A stretch of DNA of 64,000 nt from an uncultured Eubacteriales bacterium (GTDB taxonomy: Bacteria; Bacillota; Clostridia; Tissierellales; Peptoniphilaceae), in the NCBI GenBank assembly GCA_900539225.1, contig UQBO01000001.1:124001-188000 (forward strand). Reading direction: 5' to 3'. A model generated the notes under the pieces. That model was given only the letters and a program-made list of their open reading frames with translations, was not told the origin of the DNA and did no database searches. A program made the translations under genes and the position numbers. This document shows, one piece after another, positions 21,976 through 31,679 of the stretch. Position 1 is the stretch's first letter; each line of letters starts with the position of its first letter.

Positions 21976-23923
21976 TTTTTCTCCTCTTTTTTCTCTTTAA
22001 TGAATTTAACAAGAAGGCTACAACCAAGGCTGAAAATATATAGGACATGATTATGTAGCTCGATTTGATTATCAGCGGTGTGCTTTCTTTCTTCTCAACT
22101 GAATCATTTGTGTCAAGCATCTTTGAGTTATTGCTTGACTTTATGCTTATGTGATCTTCACTTACTTCACATTTAAAATAGTTTTGAAACAATTTACTTA
22201 AATCTTCCAATGGTATCATAAGCGAGTCATTATAAGTAATTACTTCCTTTGTAAGATGAACCTTTTCGGCACCTAGGCTTGCATCACTAGTACCAAGCTC
22301 GACGTTGATAAGATTGCCTATAGTATACTTACCGTTAGCTTCATTATTATAAACAAGGTTTAGCGGCTCTATTAATTCTTCTAAGCTTATATACTTGATA
22401 CCATCAATGATGTAGGCGTGCTCAAGAGCAGTGCTTTTTGAGACCTCTGTTTCATAAGTGATATCAAATTTTTTGACATCGTCATTTCTTTCTAAATTAT
22501 TAATGATGAAGGATCTAGCTCCATTTTGATTGTATTGATTATGGTTAAAGGTAACTATGCCATTGTGAACAAGATATTTTACGCCCAAGCTTGGCTTAAC
22601 GTTCTGAATATTTGAGTTGATGCCGATGTTTTTTGAATTGATAGTTAAGAACGAAGCGTTTTGACCCACTTCAATGGTCGATGCGTTCATATATCTATCC
22701 AAATTAAGCACTTTGTATGGCAGATACGTTAGTTTTCTCGCTATCTCTATACTGTCTATGCCTAAGCCATTGGCCAGTCTAATGTATTCTAAAAATGAAT
22801 TTACATTGACAGGGTAGAGCTTAGTCGATGTATTTGCAAGATTCGGGTTGCTTGCTATAAGCGAGTACTTTGATCTTATCATTATGCTTATATCCGTGTC
22901 ATTGAGCGCATCATGAATAATAACGTCTTCCTTAGTATTGATTATGTCTTTGTACTGATGAATTTGGTAGAAGTTATTTGAGCTCGCAAGCTGAAGCTTT
23001 GACGTGTTGTTATTATATTTTTTAACAATATCAATATTGTCCTTTAAGTTTGTCAGAACAATATATTTGAACGGGTTAAATGTGTAGTAAAGATTCTCGT
23101 TCTCTTCGTTATGCTTGTCAATCAAAGAATTTATAGCTTTGATCTTATCCGGGCCTCCAAAGTCATTCATATCACATAAAACAAAGTTATTCTTGCTGTC
23201 TTTGATAATATCAGAAATTTGATTTATCGTTTGAATGATGTTCTCATGCTTAAGCTTACTTAGCTTGATATAGTAGACAAAGTTATCGTCGTCAATCGCT
23301 TTGATTGTATTGATTAATAGATTAAGGTCATTTGCTTCTTCGATTGAAATTTTAACGCCAGCAGACTTTGCTTCCTTCTCTTTTAATATAGCCTCAACTA
23401 TTTGCTTAATGGCCGCGTTGTCATACTTCATCTCATTTTCTTTAATTACAGCGTTTTTAATACTTTCAGAGTCCGTAATCGATAAGTAGTCAATAGTTGA
23501 TAAGGAGCTCTCAACGCTTTTGGACCAAGCATCAATATCGGCAGTTGTAGTTCTAACGCTCTTACCAATACCGTCAGCAGTTTTAAGTAAGTCAATCTCC
23601 CTGGAAACATTGGTGCTGTCCATGTCGATAAACTCTCTAAGCAGCATAGCTCCTTCGCCATCTATCACTCTATTGGCCTTGATATCGCCCTTAGTGATCT
23701 GTTTAATCTTGCCACCGCTGATGGCGATGTTATACTTATATAAAATTTCGTTTCTCGCTGGGTTGACTATATTAACATTTTTAATTGCAAGATCATAATT
23801 AAAAGCAAAGCTAGCCGTCTGATTAGGATCTTCCTCTTGATTTGTCACTTCACTCGCATATACATTGACATTTGTCAATAGTATACAAACGAGCAATAAA
23901 AAAGAGAATAATTTTTTTGACAA
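21962..23923 (-). CDS. Secreted, membrane-anchored amidohydrolase-like protein lacking metal-site motif
   Basis: A 653-residue protein (counted from the TTG at 23923, with GAGGTGATTAA upstream; a GTG at 23932 lies inside that site). It has a signal peptide (residues 1-23), an amidohydrolase-type N-terminal beta domain ('KNVNIVNPARNEIL', 'ISGGKIKQI'), a long TIM-barrel-like region, a copper-amine-oxidase-N-like segment near residues 500-590, and a C-terminal membrane helix with a basic end. Where amidohydrolases of this type have PGFID-x-H-x-H it reads 'REFIDMDSTN', so both metal-binding His are missing. It is probably a non-enzymatic surface protein. Its link to the serine dehydratase genes is unclear. 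Confidence 0.65.
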   Translation of the reverse strand: MSKKLFSFLLLVCILLTNVNVYASEVTNQEEDPNQTASFAFNYDLAIKNVNIVNPARNEILYKYNIAISGGKIKQITKGDIKANRVIDGEGAMLLREFIDMDSTNVSREIDLLKTADGIGKSVRTTTADIDAWSKSVESSLSTIDYLSITDSESIKNAVIKENEMKYDNAAIKQIVEAILKEKEAKSAGVKISIEEANDLNLLINTIKAIDDDNFVYYIKLSKLKHENIIQTINQISDIIKDSKNNFVLCDMNDFGGPDKIKAINSLIDKHNEENENLYYTFNPFKYIVLTNLKDNIDIVKKYNNNTSKLQLASSNNFYQIHQYKDIINTKEDVIIHDALNDTDISIMIRSKYSLIASNPNLANTSTKLYPVNVNSFLEYIRLANGLGIDSIEIARKLTYLPYKVLNLDRYMNASTIEVGQNASFLTINSKNIGINSNIQNVKPSLGVKYLVHNGIVTFNHNQYNQNGARSFIINNLERNDDVKKFDITYETEVSKSTALEHAYIIDGIKYISLEELIEPLNLVYNNEANGKYTIGNLINVELGTSDASLGAEKVHLTKEVITYNDSLMIPLEDLSKLFQNYFKCEVSEDHISIKSSNNSKMLDTNDSVEKKESTPLIIKSSYIIMSYIFSALVVAFLLNSLKRKKRRKNGKL

Positions 23924-24012
23924 ATTAATCACCTCTGATATATTATATACTAAATAATAGTATAAATAAAGCTTTTTTTACAATTTATGAAGAAATATTT
24001 TCGAATATGTTG

Positions 24013-24018
24013 TATAAT
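24013..24018 (+). promoter_or_regulatory. Possible -10 of the 24-38 kb gene run
   Basis: TATAAT lies 25 bases before the first start of a long co-directional run. No good -35 is visible at 17 bases, so this is tentative. Confidence 0.35.
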
Positions 24019-24042
24019 ATAAATAGAAGAGGAGGCAGAGAG

Positions 24043-24963
24043 ATGATTTTATTATTAAACACTGATTTGATTAGATATAAAGCCTTGGGCTTAGACAAGC
24101 TTTACCTTGCATCTAAGAACTCAGCTGAGATACTTAATGATTCGTTCTATGGTTCAAACTTTCTTGCGAGTGAAATCTTTCACAGCTTAAAAGAAGATTA
24201 CAAAGTGCTTTCATACGCAGGCGGCTATACAGCTATGAAGTATAGAAACTACCTAGAGAGCTACCTAGCTGATTACTACTTAATTACTATTAAGGATGAG
24301 GCGAGAGCCGTTATTGATATTAAAGAAAACACAAGAACTACTAGAATCATCGAGAACGCTCCTCGTATAACTAGAGACGATGAACTTAACTTTGTTGATA
24401 GATTTGATGACATCGTCTATGACACAAGAGTCACACTACTTATGGAGGACTTTGATAACAATATCAGTCCAGACTTTTATCAAGGACTTATAGACGTTTC
24501 CAATAGATACATGAAAAAACTTTTCGTATCTGCCTCAAAGAGCACGATGAAATTATGTATCGACTCAAACGTCTTCGCCATGTCCATGGATTATAAAGAC
24601 TTAAGCGACATACTTAATCTTAGACTAAGTACGCTTGATGACATAATTAGCGTCGTTAAGTTTATGGCCATCGACAAGGACAGAATTATTCTTATTAAAT
24701 TTAATGACAATTTGATTATATTTACAAAGGATTGCTACTACTTATTTGACTACGAGAAGAAGCCTTATATAAAGATTGACAAGAACATGGCACTTCTTGG
24801 CCTTGCCATAGGCTTTGAGAGGAAGTACGATTTAGAGACTTCACTAAAGATAGCATGTAGCTTTTCCATCTTTAACAAAAAAGACAGCGAGAATTTTGAT
24901 TTTTCACTTATAAAAAAGATTATGTCTGAAAGTGATTTAATTAGGTATAGCTATGTTTATTAA
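24043..24963 (+). CDS. Degenerate PfkB/1-phosphofructokinase-like protein
   Basis: The 306-residue protein has the layout of 1-phosphofructokinase/LacC: 'LLLNTDLIRYKALGL' in the place of the family's 'LNPAIDK' start, 'TRTTRIIENAP' where the substrate-binding 'TRTN' region lies (residues about 95-105), and 'YQGLIDVSNRYMKKLFVSAS' (middle). The N-terminal GGKG and the C-terminal GAGD catalytic motifs are not present; 'MALLGLAIGFERKYD' stands in for the latter. I read it as a non-catalytic paralogue. ATG 24043 follows GAGGAGGCAGAGAG. Its end overlaps the YhaO-like gene by 11 bases. Confidence 0.6.
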   Translation: MILLLNTDLIRYKALGLDKLYLASKNSAEILNDSFYGSNFLASEIFHSLKEDYKVLSYAGGYTAMKYRNYLESYLADYYLITIKDEARAVIDIKENTRTTRIIENAPRITRDDELNFVDRFDDIVYDTRVTLLMEDFDNNISPDFYQGLIDVSNRYMKKLFVSASKSTMKLCIDSNVFAMSMDYKDLSDILNLRLSTLDDIISVVKFMAIDKDRIILIKFNDNLIIFTKDCYYLFDYEKKPYIKIDKNMALLGLAIGFERKYDLETSLKIACSFSIFNKKDSENFDFSLIKKIMSESDLIRYSYVY

Positions 24964-25990
24964 TAAATTTATTCACGCAGCAGACCTGCATCTAGGCTTT
25001 AAATATAAAAGTAAAACGCTTGGCGCTAGGTCTGAGGATAGAAAAAATGAGCTTTTCATAACGTTTGAAAGGCTTATTAATTATGCAAATGAGAATAAAA
25101 TTGATCTTATAGTCATTAGCGGCGACCTATTTGAAAGGGACGCGCTTACATATACCGAGACTAAGCACATGATGAGCATCATCGACAGCTACTATGGAAA
25201 CATCGTTCTTTCATGCGGCAATCATGATTATTATACAGATGATTATTTATTTAACAATTTCACAGAAAATCTACATGTCTTTAAAACTAATACACTTGAG
25301 CGCATGGATATAGCTGATAACGTATCAATATACGGCGCTTCATGGCTTAATAGCCTAGAGAATGGTTTTGCTCTCCAAAAAGTAAATCTTGATAAAGATA
25401 GATTCAATATCGCAAGCCTTCATGGCGACCTAGCTGATGGCAAGTACAAGATTTATATAGAGCCTCTTTTAGCATCGGGCTTTGACTACATCGCTTTAGG
25501 TCATAAACATAAGCGTGGGAAAGTGGCTGAAAAGGCTTACTATCCTGGCTCACTTGAGCCGCTTGACTTTGGTGAGCTTGCCGAACATGGTTTTTACGAG
25601 GTCGATACACTTAGTGGCAGCGTAAAATTTATTTCATTTTCCCTAAGGGAATTTATTATAAAAGAAATAATTATAAACGAAGAAGATGAATTTCAAGATA
25701 TAATTAATAAATTTGAAGAGCTTAATGATAAGGATAAGAATTTCTATAGAATAATACTAAAGGGAAGCATTAATAAGGATTTAAATATCAATAGAATCAT
25801 TAGCTTAGTTAAAAATAAATTTTATTATTTAGAAGTAATCAATAACTTAGAAGAAAGTTTTAGTATCTCAGCTGATATTTATGAAAAAATTCTTGCAAAG
25901 GCAGAAAACTATCCAGATGAAATAAGGCAAGATGCGATAAAGATCGCGCTTAAGGCAATGCAAAGTAGGGAGCACTACTATGAAGATTAA
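24953..25990 (+). CDS. YhaO/SbcD-type DNA repair metallophosphoesterase
   Basis: A 345-residue protein with the calcineurin-like motifs in order: 'HAADLHLG' (residues about 8-15), 'VISGDLFERD' (about 54-63), 'CGNHDYY' (about 84-90), 'SLHGD' and 'ALGHKHK'. These form the di-metal nuclease site. The partner ATPase gene (YhaN-type) overlaps its end by 11 bases, as in B. subtilis yhaO-yhaN and E. coli sbcD-sbcC. It probably processes DNA ends or hairpins. The C-terminal 100 residues are lineage-specific. Confidence 0.88.
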   Translation: MFINKFIHAADLHLGFKYKSKTLGARSEDRKNELFITFERLINYANENKIDLIVISGDLFERDALTYTETKHMMSIIDSYYGNIVLSCGNHDYYTDDYLFNNFTENLHVFKTNTLERMDIADNVSIYGASWLNSLENGFALQKVNLDKDRFNIASLHGDLADGKYKIYIEPLLASGFDYIALGHKHKRGKVAEKAYYPGSLEPLDFGELAEHGFYEVDTLSGSVKFISFSLREFIIKEIIINEEDEFQDIINKFEELNDKDKNFYRIILKGSINKDLNINRIISLVKNKFYYLEVINNLEESFSISADIYEKILAKAENYPDEIRQDAIKIALKAMQSREHYYED

Positions 25991-27914
25991 GAGCCTAGAT
26001 TTAATTAATTTTGGCAAATTTAATAATTATCACCTTGACTTTGACGACTCATTCAATCTTATCTATGGGCTTAATGAGAGCGGCAAGTCTACTATACATG
26101 CCTTTATCTCTTTTATGCTCTTTGGCGTGAACAAAGCGAATACCAAGAGAAAGATCAAGATAAAGGACTATCTCAGCTACAAGCCCATAAACAAAAATGA
26201 GTACAGTGGAAGGATGTCTTTCGAAAATAATGGCTTTATTTATGAAATATACAGAGATTTTTTAAATGATACTTACTTTGTCAGCAAAAACGGCCTTGAC
26301 ATTACTGACGAGATTAAGAGAGAAAACTCTATAAATAATAAATCTATTGGTGAGATCATTTTAGACCTTTCACGCAATGTCTTTAATGCGAGCACTTACA
26401 TTAGCCAATCAAAAGACATATACTTTGATGACTTTGATGATATTAAGGAGCTTTTACTTAAGCTTAAGACGAATGATGATGGCGAATATAATTTAAGTGA
26501 AGCGAAAAACAGTATTGACGACGAAATTGCAAGTATAGGCACAGAGAATGCCAAGACCAAGGAACTATACAGTCTTAAGAAGGAGATAGCAAGTCTAGAT
26601 AGGGATATAGCTGGACTAGAAGCATCACTTGAAGACACAATGACCATGCTTAATAAAAAAGACGAGCTAAATAAAAATAAAGAAAATTTGATTTTAAAGA
26701 AGAAAGACTTTTTAGCAGAGTACAATAAGGCGAAAGAATATTATAAAAAGGAAAATTTATTAAAGATAGAAGAGCTTAAAGAAAAGAAGAAGGATTTTTT
26801 AAATAAGAATAAAAATATTACTAGTGATGACTACGAAGCCTTCAATGAACTTAAAAAGAGACTTGAAGCAAATAATTCTAGCGAGGCTAGAAGACGTAGC
26901 TTAAGAAGCTTTTCGTACATTTTTGCCTTGCTTAGCATTTTTGCCTTGCTTTATTATTTTATTAGGTCAAGTAGAATTGCTTTATATACTAGCTTTGCCA
27001 TGGCTATAGTTTTTCTTATATCATTCATTTTTACTAAGCCTAGGACGAGTGATGAGTCTAGCAATCAGCTTATAGATGATAAAAATGCTATATTAGATAA
27101 ATATAATATAACAAGTGATGAGGACTTCATTAGCGAATATACTAAGCAAAGATCAAGTGAGATGAGTCAAAACTATTTGCATAGCTTTGATGATTTTTTA
27201 AAGACATACAGCGAAAAAAACTTTGACGAGCTTAGTGAAGAGAAGGTCCTTGACTACTTAGCAAAAAGAGATGAGGCGGCCTTTGATAAGTATAAGGGCT
27301 ACTCCATAAGCATGGCTGAAGACGAAATCACTAAAATGGATTTAGAGCTAAATTCACTTGAGACAAAACTTAATTATAACGACAGACTTATGGAGAGGGC
27401 ATACGAACTTGGCCTAAGACGTGACGCGCTCGATGCGAGATTTGCGGAGCTAGAAAGAAGGAGAAAGGCTTTAAGCGCTGCAAGTGAAATCATCTCTAGC
27501 CTTATTACTGAGATTAATACTAGCTATATGCCGAAGATTATTGCCGCGGCAAATAAATACTTAGAAATGTTTTCTGATAATAAATATAATTTCTTCTTGC
27601 TTGATGAAAGCTTTACCATAATGCTAAGAGACAAACGAACTAGCCTTGTATATGAGGAGGAAAAACTTAGTAGGCAGGTTTTATCAATGTCATACCTTAG
27701 TTTAAGGCTTGCACTAGTCCGTGTCTTGGATATCGATTTAGCACTTATCTTCGACGAGAACCTTGCCTTTTTTGATGAAGAGCGTATGGCAGCTGCGCTA
27801 AAAGTATTTACTTTCTTAGCAAAAGAAAAGCAAGTATTATTATTTACGAGCAGTAAAGTCGAAAAAAGTGTTCTCTCAGAGCTTAATCTGTGTTATAATT
27901 ATATACAGTTATAG
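25980..27914 (+). CDS. YhaN/SbcC-type AAA ATPase with central membrane helices
   Basis: The 644-residue protein has an N-terminal ATPase half with Walker A 'GLNESGKST' (residues 30-38), long coiled-coil arms, and a C-terminal half with a signature-like 'LSRQVLSMSYLSLRLALVR' and Walker B 'ALIFDENLAFFDEE'. Two hydrophobic helices (residues about 312-352) interrupt the coiled coil, which would tether the complex to the membrane. It is shorter than B. subtilis YhaN. Partner of the preceding phosphoesterase. A role in repair or DNA end processing is inferred from the family. Confidence 0.85.
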   Translation: MKIKSLDLINFGKFNNYHLDFDDSFNLIYGLNESGKSTIHAFISFMLFGVNKANTKRKIKIKDYLSYKPINKNEYSGRMSFENNGFIYEIYRDFLNDTYFVSKNGLDITDEIKRENSINNKSIGEIILDLSRNVFNASTYISQSKDIYFDDFDDIKELLLKLKTNDDGEYNLSEAKNSIDDEIASIGTENAKTKELYSLKKEIASLDRDIAGLEASLEDTMTMLNKKDELNKNKENLILKKKDFLAEYNKAKEYYKKENLLKIEELKEKKKDFLNKNKNITSDDYEAFNELKKRLEANNSSEARRRSLRSFSYIFALLSIFALLYYFIRSSRIALYTSFAMAIVFLISFIFTKPRTSDESSNQLIDDKNAILDKYNITSDEDFISEYTKQRSSEMSQNYLHSFDDFLKTYSEKNFDELSEEKVLDYLAKRDEAAFDKYKGYSISMAEDEITKMDLELNSLETKLNYNDRLMERAYELGLRRDALDARFAELERRRKALSAASEIISSLITEINTSYMPKIIAAANKYLEMFSDNKYNFFLLDESFTIMLRDKRTSLVYEEEKLSRQVLSMSYLSLRLALVRVLDIDLALIFDENLAFFDEERMAAALKVFTFLAKEKQVLLFTSSKVEKSVLSELNLCYNYIQL

Positions 27915-27924
27915 AGGTGAAAAA

Positions 27925-28614
27925 ATGATTTATGCTATAGGCGACTTACATTTAGATTCGACAGACTTAAAACCTATGGGCGTCTTTGGAGGTAACTGGC
28001 AAGATCACGACAAGAAGATTAAGACGAGCTGGCTAGAGAAGGTTAAGGACGACGACCTAGTATTGCTGCCTGGAGATATATCCTGGGCGATGAGGTTCAG
28101 TGAAGCTATAGACGATTTAAAATTCATAGACGAATTGCCGGGCAAGAAACTTATTAGCAAGGGCAATCATGATTATTGGTGGACAAGCATATCCAAGATG
28201 AATGGCTTTGGCTTTAAGTCCATTTACTTCATGCAAAATGACTCATACACGTATAAGGACTACGCTATCTGCGCAACAAGAGGCTGGATGCAAGAGGACA
28301 ATGACAAGTATGACGAAGAAAATGACAAGAAGATAACAGCTAGAGAGCTAATTAGACTATCACTATCGCTTGAAAAGGCTGATAAGGATAAGAAGATTAT
28401 AGTTATGCTTCACTACCCGCCATTTAACATGGACTTAGAAGCTAATCAATTCCATGAGCTTATGAAAGAGCATGGTGTATACAAATGTGTTTATGGTCAC
28501 TTGCACGCAGCTGGCCATAGATTTAGAAGAGAAGGCTTGATTGATGGCATAGATTATTCATTAGTCTCAAGCGATTACTTAAATTTTAAACTTAAATTAA
28601 TAGAGAGGTGTTAG
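27925..28614 (+). CDS. Calcineurin-like metallophosphoesterase
   Basis: A 229-residue phosphoesterase with 'AIGDLHLD' (residues 4-11), 'LLPGDISWAM', 'SKGNHDYWW' and 'VYGHLHAAGH', the expected metal ligands in order. The substrate is not known for this group. ATG 27925 is chosen from GAGGTGAAAAA; a frame opening at 27868 would overlap the ATPase gene and lacks a ribosome site. It ends one base before the nagB ATG. Confidence 0.85.
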   Translation: MIYAIGDLHLDSTDLKPMGVFGGNWQDHDKKIKTSWLEKVKDDDLVLLPGDISWAMRFSEAIDDLKFIDELPGKKLISKGNHDYWWTSISKMNGFGFKSIYFMQNDSYTYKDYAICATRGWMQEDNDKYDEENDKKITARELIRLSLSLEKADKDKKIIVMLHYPPFNMDLEANQFHELMKEHGVYKCVYGHLHAAGHRFRREGLIDGIDYSLVSSDYLNFKLKLIERC

Positions 28615-28615
28615 T

Positions 28616-29347
28616 ATGAAGGTTATAGTTTGCAAAGATTATGACGAGATGAGCAAGGAAGCAGCTCAAATATTTATTAAACAAATTCAAGAAAAGCATG
28701 ACAGCGTATTAGGTTTGGCGACAGGATCAAGCCCTATTGGCATGTATAAAGAGCTTATCAAGGCTAATAATGATGGCGCTATTGATTTTAAGGACGTAAT
28801 TACATTTAACTTAGATGAATACGTTGGCTTAAGTAAGGACCATCCAGCAAGTTATTATTACTTTATGAATGAGAATTTATTTAATCATATTAACATAGAT
28901 AAGAAAAATACACATATACCACACGCTGAGGGAGCTGACTTAGAAAAGGCGGCTAAGGAGTACGAAGAAAGCCTTTCTCATTATGAGATCGATTTACAAG
29001 TGCTTGGCGTTGGCAAAAACGGTCACATAGGCTTTAATGAGCCAGGCGACGATTTAAGCTCGGTAACATATGTGCAAGAGCTATCTGAGTCAACAAGAGT
29101 AGCAAACTCAAGATTCTTTGACGATATTGATGACGTGCCAAAATTTGCCATAACTATGGGGGTTGGCTCTATATTTAAAGCGAAGAAGATAGTTTTAATT
29201 GCAAGCGGCAATCAAAAGAGCTTTGCAATAGATTATTTATTAAATTCTAAAAAGATATCATCTAAGGTGCCAGTATCACTACTAAATTTACATCCAGACG
29301 TAACTGTAATCATAGATGAAAAATTAGCAAGTCTTGTTATAAAATAA
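28616..29347 (+). CDS. nagB: Glucosamine-6-phosphate deaminase
   Basis: The 243-residue protein has the NagB motifs 'GLATGSSPIGMYKEL' (residues about 33-47), 'NLDEYVGLSKDHPASYY' (residues about 66-82), 'GVGKNGHIGFNEPG' (residues about 132-145) with the catalytic Asp and His, and 'ITMGVGSI'. It converts glucosamine-6-phosphate to fructose-6-phosphate and ammonia, linking amino-sugar use to glycolysis. No nagA is next to it here. RBS AGAGAGGTG precedes the ATG; the stop overlaps the next ATG. Confidence 0.95.
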   Translation: MKVIVCKDYDEMSKEAAQIFIKQIQEKHDSVLGLATGSSPIGMYKELIKANNDGAIDFKDVITFNLDEYVGLSKDHPASYYYFMNENLFNHINIDKKNTHIPHAEGADLEKAAKEYEESLSHYEIDLQVLGVGKNGHIGFNEPGDDLSSVTYVQELSESTRVANSRFFDDIDDVPKFAITMGVGSIFKAKKIVLIASGNQKSFAIDYLLNSKKISSKVPVSLLNLHPDVTVIIDEKLASLVIK

Positions 29348-29895
29348 TGATAGAGAGAGAAAAAGAAGTAAAAGTTTTTAATCTTGACTTAGACGTGCTT
29401 AAAGAGGAGCTTCTATTAAAGGGAGCAGAGCACTTAGGTGAAGAAAAACAAGTGAATTATATATTGAAATGCGATATAGACGCTAAGACAAATTTATTAA
29501 AATCTCTATTAAGACTTAGAGAAGTGGATAAAGATGGTAAGAAGACTTTTTACTTGACATATAAGATAAGAGGAAAGGACAGCGGCGGGATACGCAACTC
29601 AAAAGAGATTACAAGTGAAGTTAAAGATAAGGACGCAATTTTAGAAATTTTCGAAATGCTTGGAATTATTCCTGAAAAAGTTGATTATAAGGATAGAGAT
29701 TCATATCTATATAAGGACGCCCGCTTTGATTTTGATGAATATGAAAAAGAAACTTTTGACAGGCCTTATCTTGAAATTGAAGTAAAGAACGATGAAAAAC
29801 TTGAAGAGCTGATAAAAGAATTTAATATAGAGAGAAAAAATATTACAACGAAAAATATAAATGAACTAAGGAAAGATCATAATGAAATTTATTAA
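29347..29895 (+). CDS. CYTH-domain protein (class IV adenylate cyclase/triphosphatase-like)
   Basis: The 182-residue protein starts with 'EREKEVKV', the ExExK metal-triphosphate motif of CYTH enzymes, and continues with basic/acidic strand pairs such as 'LLRLREV', 'YLTYKIRG' and 'YLEIEVKN' typical of the triphosphate tunnel. Possible reactions are tripolyphosphate or nucleoside triphosphate hydrolysis, or cyclic AMP formation; sequence alone does not decide. It overlaps nagB by 1 base and the next gene by 14. Confidence 0.8.
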   Translation: MIEREKEVKVFNLDLDVLKEELLLKGAEHLGEEKQVNYILKCDIDAKTNLLKSLLRLREVDKDGKKTFYLTYKIRGKDSGGIRNSKEITSEVKDKDAILEIFEMLGIIPEKVDYKDRDSYLYKDARFDFDEYEKETFDRPYLEIEVKNDEKLEELIKEFNIERKNITTKNINELRKDHNEIY

Positions 29896-30400
29896 AGATA
29901 ATGCTATAGATATAATTTTTGCTTTTATACTGATAGCTTTGAGTCTAGCGATGAACTTTGCTTTAATAAAGCTAGACAAAGGCTTTAATGAGTACTTAGC
30001 AATACTGCTATTTACTTACATAGCTGTATTTACACTAGATATAAAATTTTCTATACCAAGCGTAATTTTGATATTTATACTAAATTTATTATATAGAAAG
30101 AGCTTAAACGCAGATATAAGAACGCTTATGCTAGCAATTGAAGTAGTATTTGGCTTTGCTATAGGCTACATAAGCCACAAGAAGTTTAATATATCATATA
30201 TATTCTCGCTTTTTATTTCGATACTTATATCGAAGATGCTCAGCTATATAATTGCGCTTTTAATTGCAAATGCTGCGAATATATACAATATAGGCAGAAT
30301 CATAAAAGTTAATCTAGTAGCATCACTATTAAGTATCACAGCATGCCTAGTCATAGTGCCACTAGTTGTTTATACAAAAGAGAATTTCACATATCTATAG
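29882..30400 (+). CDS. Integral membrane protein, about five helices, unknown
   Basis: A 172-residue protein with about five hydrophobic segments (near residues 8-28, 38-52, 57-70, 82-98, 105-130 and 145-165) and a few charged loops. Size and topology recall small substrate-binding components of vitamin transporters, but no specific motif is visible. The start overlaps the CYTH gene by 14 bases and the amidohydrolase gene follows after 9 bases. Confidence 0.6.
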   Translation: MKFIKDNAIDIIFAFILIALSLAMNFALIKLDKGFNEYLAILLFTYIAVFTLDIKFSIPSVILIFILNLLYRKSLNADIRTLMLAIEVVFGFAIGYISHKKFNISYIFSLFISILISKMLSYIIALLIANAANIYNIGRIIKVNLVASLLSITACLVIVPLVVYTKENFTYL

Positions 30401-30409
30401 GAGGTTAAG

Positions 30410-31669
30410 ATGATAGTAATTAAAAATGTTAAGTATATTGACGTAGATAAATCAATCATTAATGGCCCATGCGATGTATTAATCGATGGCAATAGAGTTA
30501 AGAAAATTGCTGATAAGATTGACGAAGCTGGTGCCTATACTATTGACGGTAGTGATAAATTACTTATGCCAGGCCTATTTAACACGCATAACCACATAGC
30601 CATGAGCGTATTTAGGAACTACGCTGATGATATGGAGCTAATGGATTGGCTGCAAAATAAAATTTGGCCCCTTGAGTCAAAACTTACAGCTGAAGATATT
30701 TATTGGGCAAGTCTATTAACATTTATAGAGCTAGTTAAGACTGGTACAACAGCCTTTAATGATATGTACATGTTCTGTGAAAGAGTTTTTGACGCAGCTA
30801 GTGAAGTGGGTATGAGAGGCCTTATTGCTAGAGGCATGACAAATGATGCCTTTAATAAAGAGAGAGAAGCTAATATTCGTGATATGTATGAAAAATACCA
30901 TCAAAAGGATGGCCTGTTAAGGCTAGCCATCGCGCCTCACGCTATATACACAACTGGACTTGATTACTTAAAGAGTTGCATAGACCTTGCGAAAGAGATA
31001 GATCTAATCATTCACACGCATGCGAATGAAACATTAACTGAAGTAAATAACTCTTACAAGGAGTATAAGAAGAGTCCTATAAAAATATTTAAGGAGCTCG
31101 GCATGTTTGATCAAAAGACAATACTAGCGCACTGCGTTCATCTATCTGAAGAAGATATGGACATCATAGCAAAAAGTAATGCACTAGTAAGTTTAAATGT
31201 ATCATCAAATATGAAGCTAGCAAGCGGCATACCAGATATAAAGAATATGTTTGTGCGCGGTGATAAGCTGTCTATAGGTACTGACGGAGCTAGTTCAAAT
31301 AATATGCAAAACATGTTTACTGAGATGAGAGCGGTATCGCTTGCGGCTAAGGCTCGTTCACTTGATCCAAAGGTGATGAGTGCGGGAGAAGTACTTAAGC
31401 TCGCGACTATTAATCCATATAAATATATATTTGATGAAGATGTAAATATAAGCGAAGGATCACTAGCAGATTTAATTTTAATTGATTTAGATAATACAAA
31501 TTTAAAACCACAAAACAATTTGATTAGTGCTATGGTTTACTCAATGAACGGAAGTGAAGTTGATACGACTATAATCAACGGTAAGATAATTATGGAAAAT
31601 AAAGAAATAAAGTGCATAGATGAAGACTTAGTAGTAAATAAAGTCGAAGAAATTATTAAAAATATTTAG
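30410..31669 (+). CDS. mtaD: 5-methylthioadenosine/S-adenosylhomocysteine deaminase-type amidohydrolase
   Basis: The 419-residue enzyme has the metal-site motifs in order: 'PGLFNTHNHIAM' (HxH, residues about 54-65), 'IHTHANET', 'LAHCVHL' and 'GTDGASSNN'. 'FRNYADDMELMDWLQNKIWP' near residue 68 matches the MtaD/SsnA group that deaminates adenine- or guanine-type substrates, including S-adenosylhomocysteine. It sits within the long co-directional run after a membrane protein. The exact substrate remains an inference. Confidence 0.85.
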   Translation: MIVIKNVKYIDVDKSIINGPCDVLIDGNRVKKIADKIDEAGAYTIDGSDKLLMPGLFNTHNHIAMSVFRNYADDMELMDWLQNKIWPLESKLTAEDIYWASLLTFIELVKTGTTAFNDMYMFCERVFDAASEVGMRGLIARGMTNDAFNKEREANIRDMYEKYHQKDGLLRLAIAPHAIYTTGLDYLKSCIDLAKEIDLIIHTHANETLTEVNNSYKEYKKSPIKIFKELGMFDQKTILAHCVHLSEEDMDIIAKSNALVSLNVSSNMKLASGIPDIKNMFVRGDKLSIGTDGASSNNMQNMFTEMRAVSLAAKARSLDPKVMSAGEVLKLATINPYKYIFDEDVNISEGSLADLILIDLDNTNLKPQNNLISAMVYSMNGSEVDTTIINGKIIMENKEIKCIDEDLVVNKVEEIIKNI

Positions 31670-31679
31670 GGGTGATGAA

